From a bacterium (GTDB taxonomy: Bacteria > UBA9089 > UBA9088 > JAGUXG01): a DNA stretch of 5,002 bases. Below are positions 1-5,002 of this stretch, in pieces. Location of the stretch: assembly GCA_030018505.1 (NCBI GenBank), contig JASEHO010000091.1:1339-6340 (forward strand), read 5' to 3'. The position numbers and the translations under genes are program-made. Under the pieces are notes generated by a model. The model worked only from the letters and a program-made list of their open reading frames with translations. It was not told the origin of the DNA and did not search any database. The first letter of the stretch is position 1, and each line of letters begins with the position of its first letter.

Positions 1-459
1 CAATGTTCCACCAACAGAAAGGTCTTTATTTAGCTTTTTTCCATAAGATCCAGATAAGGCCATATCAGATGCAGAGTAATTTTCATTCTGATTGATTCCC
101 TCCTTGTCATACTTTGGCATATCTCCATAGCCAAGATAAACAAGACTTGCTCCGAATGCCTGATTGCCAAAGGGGACGGCCAGGTTTATATTGGAATAAG
201 ACAAGCCCTTTACCTTATTCATTGGCTGATGATACATAAATGAGCCTTCTTTCTGGCTAAGTTGGATAAGACCGGCTGGATTCCAATAACAGGCGCTGCT
301 GTCGTCTGCTATAGCACAGTATGCCCCAGTCAGACCAGATGCCCTTGCTCCTGCACCCATCTTCAAGAATGCCGCAGCTTTTTCTCCTGCATCACCACAA
401 TATGCTGCACCTGCACCCAAGATCATCCCCAATGCCAATACTACTGTCAATTTCTTCAT
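1..459 (-). CDS. PorV/PorQ (UPF0164) family outer-membrane protein, C-terminus cut off by window edge
   Basis: This is the first 153 codons of an open frame that leaves the window at base 1 without a stop. The start is the ATG at 459-457, chosen because a perfect GGAGGT lies 7 nt upstream and a Sec-type signal peptide follows directly (MKKLTVVLALGMILGAGA, cleavage probably around residues 19-22). The mature N-terminus shows the family signature: FLKMGAGARASGLTGAY at residues 31-47 and DDSSACYWNPAGL at 52-64. It is followed by alternating hydrophobic and glycine-rich strands as expected for an outer-membrane beta-barrel. Family members are usually about 300-350 residues, so roughly half is visible. 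In type IX secretion, PorV shuttles cargo from the translocon to the attachment machinery; many UPF0164 proteins outside Bacteroidota have no tested role. It lies 45 nt downstream of the large secreted protein gene, probably in one operon. Family assignment is firm; the secretion role is inferred from context. Confidence 0.88.
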   Translation of the reverse strand, partial: MKKLTVVLALGMILGAGAAYCGDAGEKAAAFLKMGAGARASGLTGAYCAIADDSSACYWNPAGLIQLSQKEGSFMYHQPMNKVKGLSYSNINLAVPFGNQAFGASLVYLGYGDMPKYDKEGINQNENYSASDMALSGSYGKKLNKDLSVGGTL

Positions 460-466
460 CTTCTTT

Positions 467-472
467 ACCTCC
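467..472 (-). promoter_or_regulatory. Ribosome binding site of the PorV-like gene
   Basis: On the minus strand this reads GGAGGT, a full anti-Shine-Dalgarno match, 7 nt before the ATG at 459. It fixes the start codon. The last heptamer repeat copy runs directly into it. Confidence 0.85.
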
Positions 473-500
473 AATTTCTAATTTCTAATTTCTAATTTCC
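473..500 (-). repeat. Tandem heptamer repeat, four copies, in the intergenic gap
   Basis: On the plus strand the unit AATTTCT occurs three times perfectly (473-479, 480-486, 487-493) and a fourth time with one change (AATTTCC, 494-500). On the minus strand, the transcribed sense, this is an A-rich AGAAATT-type array. It lies between the stop codon of the large gene (507-505) and the GGAGGT of the PorV-like gene. It nearly fills the 45-nt gap. It contains no hairpin and is not a terminator, which fits read-through into the next gene. An AU-rich, unstructured leader could help ribosome loading, but that is inference. Confidence 0.9.
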
Positions 501-504
501 AGTT

Positions 505-3500
505 TCATTTGATTATTCCAATCTTGCCAACAGACTTCCCTCCACTGCCTCCTGTTACGGTGTATATATAAACCCCTGAGGCTATCTTCTTGTCAGAGAT
601 CTTCCAACTTTGAGGATTGACAGTCACCTTTATCTCATCTACAAGCTCACCAGCTATGGTATAGACCTTAATGGTAGATCCAGAGCTGACATCCTTGAAC
701 CAGATTATGTCTCCACCAAACTTAGCATCACCTTTCTTGTATGGATTAGGATAGACTATGACCTTGTTATTGTCTCCTGCAAATCTTATTATCTTTGAGA
801 CAACCTCATTTGTAGCAAGGACTGACTCATGGTCAAAGTATATGGTTGCCTTGTTCTTTATCTCTGCGCCATGAATTAGTCCCTGTTTTGGATAAACGGT
901 GAATGAGACCGCCCTTGTATTTTCCGAGCCCGGGTCAAGGGAAACAGTGTCTATCCAGATAATCTTCCTTGTAGAGGTGTCATATGTTCCTCCACCTCCG
1001 ATAATCAAACTTCCCTCATCTAAGTTACTATCCAAAATATCCTCTACCTTTATAAAGGTTGTGGGAACTGATCCAATGTTTTCATAGCGGATAGTGTAAG
1101 AGAGCTGTTCTGTCCCTTGAATATCTCCCTGTGGATAGACAGACTTATCATTCGGGTCAATGGCTGCTCCGACTATCACAGACTGGGTGAAGGAGTTATT
1201 GTTATACTCTGTCTCTGGTGTATCTGTCTGAATACTTACCCTATTTATCAGCTCTGCTCCATTTGTCGTAGCTGTTGGAATATTGACGCATATCTTACGA
1301 TACCCCCACTCATACGAGGGGAGAGTGCCTATCTGCCAGATTACAGTGTGATTTGTTGCATTGTAGGTTCCACCACCATCTGAGGAGATATAGGTCACCT
1401 CTTTGGGCAATGTGTCAGTTATCGTTGTATTCGTTGCAGGTCTAAGCCCATAATTGGAATAGTAAATATTATAGTAGAGCTTAAAGCCTCTCTTTACCCA
1501 GGCCGTCTCTCCTGTGGCAGACTTACTTACAGAAAGATCTGCCCCAGTCTGGCTGACTACACCAGCCCTATGTGTATAAGAGTTATTGACATAAGTCGTC
1601 TCTGTAGAGGTAGTCGTTATCCTGACAGTGTTCACTATGCCTCCTGTAACTGTGCCTGGGATAAAGACAACAAGGCTCATACTCCCAAAGCTATTCTTGG
1701 TCAAGGTGCCTATATTCCAGGTTACAGTACGGCTTGCCGGGTTATAGCTTCCAGAAGGAGAGCTTGCTGTATAGCTTGCAGATAATGGCAGTTCGTCAGT
1801 CACTATAACACTGCTTGCATCATCTGCTCCCCTGTTTATAGCAAATATCTTATAGGTGAGGAAGGTGCTTGCCTCAATATTGTGAGGGGCTGTCTTTATC
1901 ACCTCTACATCAACCTGCGGGTCCCTCACAAGGAGATTTACCAAAACAGCCTTTGGACTGCTTCCCTCAGCCGCTCCTTGCGACTCTATGACAGCCCTTG
2001 CCTGATAATAGCCTGCAGGAAGATCTTGGGCATTGGCTGAAATAGTAAGGGTAGCCGGGGTATTGCCTGAAACTGGGCTGACAGAGAGCCATGTCTGGTT
2101 AGAAGAGGCTGTCCAGGAGAGTGAACCTACACCACCTATAGCCCTTACCTCTATTGTCTGCGTGCCTGGGTTCTGGCCTACCTTGGTGCTGAAGCTAAGG
2201 CTCTGGGGGCTGACAAAAAGCACTGGTTTTTCCGCAGGCACACTCTGATTGATGTAGATATCAAGGTTCTGGTTGTAAGCAATGATACTGTCTGCTGACC
2301 AGTCTATCCCTTTGCCTATCTTACCTTTTGTCGAAGAGAAGGTATCTCCTGCGTTTGTCTTGGTCAATCCAGAACCAGCAATATTGATATAATAGGTATT
2401 GAATCCATCGCTAAAGCCAACCTTGGTTGAATCAGGCGACCAGCATAGCCTCTCTATCCATTTATCTGTGGTGTGAACTACTTGTGGCTCGCTGCCATTA
2501 GCAGAAAGAAGCATAATGGTAGAGGTGGCTCCTTCCCGACAAACATAAGCAATCCAGTCTCCATTTGGTGACCAGGCAGGAGCATCAAACCAGCCTGTAG
2601 TTGAGCTGGCAAGGGCTGTTGGTGTTCCACCTGCAAATGGGAGCTTATAGATATACCTCTCATTTGCCTGCCAATTATAGTGGATAAAAGCAATCCAGTC
2701 TCCATTGGGTGAGGAGGTTAACCCCCTAGTGGTGAAGTTGGTAATGGCTGTTAGTGTTCCACCAGTAAGAGCCACCTTGTAGATGCCGCTACTCTGCCAA
2801 TCATCATAGCTATAAACAATCCAATCGTTCTTTGGCCAGATGAAGTCAGATATATAGCCTGTAGTCATAGTCATAACTGCTACAGGCGTTCCACCAGATG
2901 TGCTTATCTTGTAGATACCTCTATCCTTACCACATCCAATACAATATCCAATCCAATCTCCATCCGGTGACCAAACAAGCCCTTTCCACCAGCCTGTAAT
3001 TGTGCCAATCTCTCTCTTGTTGCCTCCATTCTTATCCATAACCCAGAGGCCGTCTCCCCAAGAGACGGCTGTAGCATCTTTATTTGGAATGCTTATATAT
3101 GCTATCTTGCTTCCATCAGGCGAGAAGAGAGGCTCTGTGTTTATCCCTGCATTATAAGGGTTGTTGGTCAGATTGGTTGGATTGCCACCAGTAGTTGAAA
3201 TGGTATAGATATCCTTGAAGTTGGTGTAAGCTACCCTGCTTGAGCCTGAAAGGAAGAATGCCCAATCGCAAGAAGTCTGGGTTAGCTGGTTCTTTTGTGT
3301 TCCATCTGGCTTTGCTGACCAAAGCCCGGAATCTCCCTTTTCATAGAGTATCCAGACACTGTTGGGTGACCAGGAAAAATCCCCCAACCAGCTTGTAGAG
3401 GTATTAATCTGTGTCGATGTACCTCCCTGAAGGTCTATTGTGTAAAGGCTATATATATTATTCTGCCAATCATTATGGCAATAAGTAATATAGTTTCCAT

Positions 3501-4440
3501 TTGGTGAAAAGGTTGGGTTATAACACCAACCTGTCGTTGAGGTTATAATAGCTATTGGTGTTCCACCTGTTGAGGCTATCTTGTAGATGCCGCTACTCTG
3601 CCAAACATCATAGCTATAAACAATCCAGTTTCCATTTGGTGAAAAGGTTAGGTTATAAAACCAACCTGTCGTTGAGGTTGTAATAGCTATTGGTGTTCCA
3701 CCTGTTGGGGCTATCTTGTAGATGCCGTATATTTGATTCTGCCAATCATTATGGCAATAAGCAATCCAGGCTCCATCTGGTGACCAGGTAAAACCCCGGA
3801 AATCATCCCCCAGCTTATTCTTGCTGCCGCTTTCATCTGCTTTGACTGACCAAATCCCATTCCCTTCATCATAATAAATAAGCCATTCGCTGTTTGGCGA
3901 CCAGGGATTACCATAAAACCCCATCCAATTTGATGAAGAAGCAATCTTTATTTTGCTTAAACCGTTAAGATTCATCACATAGAGATGAAACTGACAAGCA
4001 GAATCCCATGCGATATAAGCTATTTTTTCGCCAGAGGGAGAAAGATATACCTCAAACTCTAAATAGCTATCATTGGTCAGCCTGGTCTTATTGCTTCCAT
4101 TCTCACCCATCTTATAGAGGTCAAACTGACCATCCCTATCAGAGAGAAAGAGGATACTGTTATTAGGAAGCGCAGCCATCGAAATATTGAGCTGATGATT
4201 GGTAAGCTTTGTCCCGGTCTGTGCCTGACTGAAGGTCTTTCTGATTGACCCTGCTGACCTTTTGGCCTTTTTTCCTGGCTCCTTCATCCTGAACTCATCA
4301 GGACTGAACCTTTCTTCTCTATCTTTCTCCCTGGCAAAAAGACCCTGCCTTAAATTTTCTTCCTTCTTGCCCCAAGCATCCCCTGCACCTGCACCAAAGA
4401 CCATTCCCAAAACCATCCCAAAACCAAACAACTTCTTCAT
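505..4440 (-). CDS. Large secreted modular protein: TolB/PD40-like propeller, BACON-like, three DUF11-like domains and a T9SS/FlgD-like C-terminal domain
   Basis: A 1311-residue exported protein, probably a surface or secreted adhesion-type or binding protein; no catalytic motif is visible. Order of parts: Sec signal peptide (1-24, MKKLFGFGMVLGMVFGAGAG, cleavage perhaps after AWG); very charged linker (25-72); about 15 propeller blades (about 90-733) with the PD40 signature [FW]SP[ND]G-x-WIAY followed by IYKI and GGTP; BACON-like beta domain (739-838, with WLSVSPVSG); three DUF11-like Ig domains (842-955, 967-1090, 1094-1215), the last opening with DPNDK; and a C-terminal domain (1226-1311) with YPNPY, IKVYTIAGELV, ASGVYIYT and a GKIGIIK end, as in type IX sorting domains and FlgD Ig-like domains. 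Fifteen blades would suit two propellers. The ATG at 4440 has GGAGGT 7 nt upstream and a consensus promoter before that. A PorV-family gene follows 45 nt downstream. Exact function and ligand are not recognisable. Confidence 0.9.
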   Translation of the reverse strand: MKKLFGFGMVLGMVFGAGAGDAWGKKEENLRQGLFAREKDREERFSPDEFRMKEPGKKAKRSAGSIRKTFSQAQTGTKLTNHQLNISMAALPNNSILFLSDRDGQFDLYKMGENGSNKTRLTNDSYLEFEVYLSPSGEKIAYIAWDSACQFHLYVMNLNGLSKIKIASSSNWMGFYGNPWSPNSEWLIYYDEGNGIWSVKADESGSKNKLGDDFRGFTWSPDGAWIAYCHNDWQNQIYGIYKIAPTGGTPIAITTSTTGWFYNLTFSPNGNWIVYSYDVWQSSGIYKIASTGGTPIAIITSTTGWCYNPTFSPNGNYITYCHNDWQNNIYSLYTIDLQGGTSTQINTSTSWLGDFSWSPNSVWILYEKGDSGLWSAKPDGTQKNQLTQTSCDWAFFLSGSSRVAYTNFKDIYTISTTGGNPTNLTNNPYNAGINTEPLFSPDGSKIAYISIPNKDATAVSWGDGLWVMDKNGGNKREIGTITGWWKGLVWSPDGDWIGYCIGCGKDRGIYKISTSGGTPVAVMTMTTGYISDFIWPKNDWIVYSYDDWQSSGIYKVALTGGTLTAITNFTTRGLTSSPNGDWIAFIHYNWQANERYIYKLPFAGGTPTALASSTTGWFDAPAWSPNGDWIAYVCREGATSTIMLLSANGSEPQVVHTTDKWIERLCWSPDSTKVGFSDGFNTYYINIAGSGLTKTNAGDTFSSTKGKIGKGIDWSADSIIAYNQNLDIYINQSVPAEKPVLFVSPQSLSFSTKVGQNPGTQTIEVRAIGGVGSLSWTASSNQTWLSVSPVSGNTPATLTISANAQDLPAGYYQARAVIESQGAAEGSSPKAVLVNLLVRDPQVDVEVIKTAPHNIEASTFLTYKIFAINRGADDASSVIVTDELPLSASYTASSPSGSYNPASRTVTWNIGTLTKNSFGSMSLVVFIPGTVTGGIVNTVRITTTSTETTYVNNSYTHRAGVVSQTGADLSVSKSATGETAWVKRGFKLYYNIYYSNYGLRPATNTTITDTLPKEVTYISSDGGGTYNATNHTVIWQIGTLPSYEWGYRKICVNIPTATTNGAELINRVSIQTDTPETEYNNNSFTQSVIVGAAIDPNDKSVYPQGDIQGTEQLSYTIRYENIGSVPTTFIKVEDILDSNLDEGSLIIGGGGTYDTSTRKIIWIDTVSLDPGSENTRAVSFTVYPKQGLIHGAEIKNKATIYFDHESVLATNEVVSKIIRFAGDNNKVIVYPNPYKKGDAKFGGDIIWFKDVSSGSTIKVYTIAGELVDEIKVTVNPQSWKISDKKIASGVYIYTVTGGSGGKSVGKIGIIK
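3493..3592 (-). repeat. Copy 1 of a 100-bp near-identical blade duplication inside the large gene
   Basis: This 100-base segment matches 3628-3727 at 96 positions by direct comparison, without gaps. The offset is 135 bp, exactly 45 codons, or one propeller blade. It encodes part of the third copy-like blade around residues 283-316, including the GGTPIAI and STTGW motifs. The strong DNA identity, beyond protein similarity, points to recent unequal crossing-over or gene conversion. Confidence 0.9.
3628..3727 (-). repeat. Copy 2 of the 100-bp blade duplication
   Basis: Partner of 3493-3592, with four substitutions in 100 bases and no gap. It encodes residues around 238-271, with the same GGTPIAI and STTGW motifs followed by FSPNGNWIVY. 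Shorter matching stretches occur further along: the bases encoding YDxWQSSGIYK recur near 2787-2820, and those encoding CHNDWQN occur both near 3460-3482 and near 3740-3762. The array is therefore a mosaic of related blades. Confidence 0.9.
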
Positions 4441-4447
4441 TTTAACT

Positions 4448-4453
4448 ACCTCC
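4448..4453 (-). promoter_or_regulatory. Ribosome binding site of the large secreted protein
   Basis: Minus strand reads GGAGGT, 7 nt before the ATG at 4440. Hexamer and spacing are the same as for the PorV-like gene, supporting both start choices. It also lies inside a five-codon mini-frame starting at 4460. Confidence 0.85.
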
Positions 4454-4476
4454 TCTTCATCTCTTTAATGACAATA

Positions 4477-4496
4477 GCCATATTATAAATATTGGC
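4477..4496. promoter_or_regulatory. Imperfect inverted repeat overlapping the -10 box (possible operator)
   Basis: The minus strand has GCCAATATT, then a three-base centre, then AATATGGC. The arms pair over eight bases if one A is bulged out. The element spans the -10 hexamer, where a repressor would act. AT-rich sequence gives such partial palindromes easily, so the operator role is only a possibility. Confidence 0.25.
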
Positions 4497-4511
4497 TCTA
4501 AAAGATGTCAA
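4482..4511 (-). promoter_or_regulatory. Consensus sigma-70 promoter of the large gene (and probably the PorV-like gene)
   Basis: On the minus strand a perfect -35 (TTGACA, 4511-4506) and a perfect -10 (TATAAT, 4487-4482) are separated by 18 nt. The predicted start of transcription is near 4475, giving a 5' leader of about 35 nt that contains the GGAGGT site. No terminator hairpin is visible between the large gene and the PorV-like gene, so both are probably transcribed from here. Prediction from sequence only. Confidence 0.75.
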
Positions 4512-4750
4512 GATATTTTTTGCATCCAGCAATTCTCATAGTGTATTGGCCATTATTAGGAAGACCTAAAGATTAAAATTCATATCAAAGAGAACAAGCC
4601 AACATGGTCGGAGAGTCTTCTAAAAAAACAGAAGATTTTGTTGAAAAAGAGGGGGATTGTCGTCTCTAATCTTTGGTTCTAAAGAATTTTAGAAGAGCCT
4701 TATCTGTTGTTTTTAAAAACCTTCGGAAGATGGGAGACAAAAGCAATAAT
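4512..4750. other. AT-rich divergent spacer with no convincing gene
   Basis: This spacer separates the minus-strand promoter from the tRNA promoter. It holds an inverted repeat TTCTAAA/TTTAGAA (4677-4683 and 4688-4694, loop GAAT), a weaker TCTTCT/AGAAGA pair (4616-4621 and 4630-4635) and a 12-base perfect palindrome GTTTTTAAAAAC (4709-4720). None is followed by a convincing U-tract, so no terminator is called. One plus-strand frame is open from 4560 to a TAA at about 4680 and, after that stop, continues open to the TGA at 4752-4754. It has no start with a ribosome binding site and matches no family I recognise. It could be a decayed gene fragment or chance. Confidence 0.5.
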
Positions 4751-4780
4751 TTGACGAAAGTAAAGAGAAGTCGTTATAAT
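4751..4780 (+). promoter_or_regulatory. Sigma-70 promoter of the tRNA-Arg gene
   Basis: TTGACG (4751-4756) and a perfect TATAAT (4775-4780) are 18 nt apart. The -10 box ends ten bases before the mature tRNA 5' end, so the precursor leader would be only a few nucleotides. A GGG follows in the start region. Confidence 0.75.
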
Positions 4781-4790
4781 ATAGGGTAAT

Positions 4791-4865
4791 GCGCCTGTGG
4801 CTCAATGGAAGAGCAACGGACTTCTAATCCGTAGGTTGACCGTTCGAGTCGGTCCAGGCGTACCA
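4791..4865 (+). tRNA. tRNA-Arg (anticodon UCU)
   Basis: A full cloverleaf of 75 nt can be folded by eye. The acceptor GCGCCTG pairs with CAGGCGT, including a G-U pair at 1:72. The D arm is GCTC/GAGC with loop AATGGAA. The anticodon stem is ACGGA/TCCGT with loop CTTCTAA. The variable loop is AGGTT. The T arm is GACCG/CGGTC with loop TTCGAGT. The discriminator is A and CCA is encoded (4863-4865). The anticodon TCT at 4823-4825 reads AGA and AGG codons. Its own promoter lies directly upstream, divergent from the large gene. No terminator is clear after it: a T-run at 4906-4911 follows only a very weak stem. Confidence 0.96.
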
Positions 4866-5002
4866 GTTTTGACGCTGGCAGTATTTGGCGAGCAGATCGA
4901 AGGGCTTTTTTAGGATTGCAGGTAGGACGCAGGTTTTCACCATCTAACGGATCTTCACCCCACCATTTTCACTTAACCCTTTGATAATACTGTAGAGCTT
5001 TA
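4866..5002. other. tRNA-downstream segment without a recognisable gene
   Basis: These 137 bases are visibly richer in G and C than the spacer before the tRNA. They carry no start codon with a ribosome binding site and a frame long enough to call. ACGCTGG at 4872-4878 can pair, with one bulge, with CCAGGCGT at the tRNA 3' end, which might affect precursor folding. TTCAC occurs three times (4936-4940, 4954-4958, 4968-4972). The stretch could be a tRNA trailer, an intergenic repeat, a decayed element or the far end of a gene beyond the window. Confidence 0.4.

Noticed and set aside
262..495. Plus-strand open frame of 77 codons
   Set aside because: It is antisense to the PorV-like gene and runs into the heptamer repeat; the Cys-rich translation looks like a shadow and has no ribosome binding site.
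610..2248. Several plus-strand frames of 62-88 codons within the large gene
   Set aside because: All are antisense to the well-supported 1311-residue gene, without ribosome binding sites or recognisable domains.
3493..3727. Possible CRISPR-like repeat
   Set aside because: The repeated segment is coding, in frame and 100 bp long with blade-sized spacing; it is a protein repeat.
2478..3944. Same-strand alternative-frame ORFs at 2478-2705 and 3711-3944
   Set aside because: They share a PGHQMEPGLL-like phrase only because the underlying blade DNA is repeated; they are frame shadows of the propeller.
4604..4669. Short plus-strand ORF of 21 codons beginning ATGGTCGGA
   Set aside because: No ribosome binding site, no promoter directly upstream and no recognisable sequence; too short to call.
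4894..4912. Candidate intrinsic terminator after the tRNA (GGGCTTTTTT)
   Set aside because: Only a three-pair AGC/GCT stem can be drawn before the T-run, too weak to call.
4791..5002. Minus-strand reading frame across the tRNA
   Set aside because: Frames reading antisense through tRNA genes are a familiar source of false proteins; the cloverleaf explains the sequence.

Overview
The window looks like a stretch of chromosome from an uncultured Gram-negative-type (outer-membrane-bearing) bacterium. Base composition is moderate to AT-rich, Shine-Dalgarno sites are strong (GGAGGT, 7 nt spacing) and the tRNA gene encodes its CCA end. The protein families point towards the FCB group or one of the candidate phyla that share its envelope proteins. 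These include a PorV/PorQ (UPF0164) outer-membrane protein, a secreted propeller protein with DUF11 domains, and a C-terminal domain resembling type IX secretion sorting or FlgD Ig-like domains. No 16S or other marker gene is present, so the phylum is an inference only.

Layout. Positions 1-459 (minus) hold the first 153 codons of a PorV/PorQ-family protein that runs off the left edge. Positions 473-500 are a tandem heptamer repeat between its ribosome binding site and the preceding gene. Positions 505-4440 (minus) hold one 1311-residue secreted modular protein that fills most of the window: signal peptide, charged linker, about 15 TolB/PD40-like propeller blades, one BACON-like domain, three DUF11-like domains and the C-terminal domain. 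A promoter with both sigma-70 hexamers perfect lies at 4482-4511. About 240 bases without a convincing gene follow. A divergent tRNA-Arg(UCU) gene with its own promoter lies at 4751-4865, and the last 137 bases hold no recognisable gene.

How the parts may work together. The large gene and the PorV-like gene are 45 nt apart on the same strand and probably form one transcript from the 4482-4511 promoter. PorV in characterised type IX systems is an outer-membrane protein that takes delivered cargo from the translocon, and cargo carries a C-terminal beta-sandwich. A cargo-like protein directly followed by a PorV-family gene therefore suggests a secretion or surface-display pair, but the translocon itself is not in the window. 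The clearest unusual signals are a recent 45-residue blade duplication (96 of 100 bases identical 135 bp apart), lineage-specific blade motifs, near-identical signal-peptide DNA in the two genes and the heptamer repeat. I did not find convincing evidence for a wholly new system.
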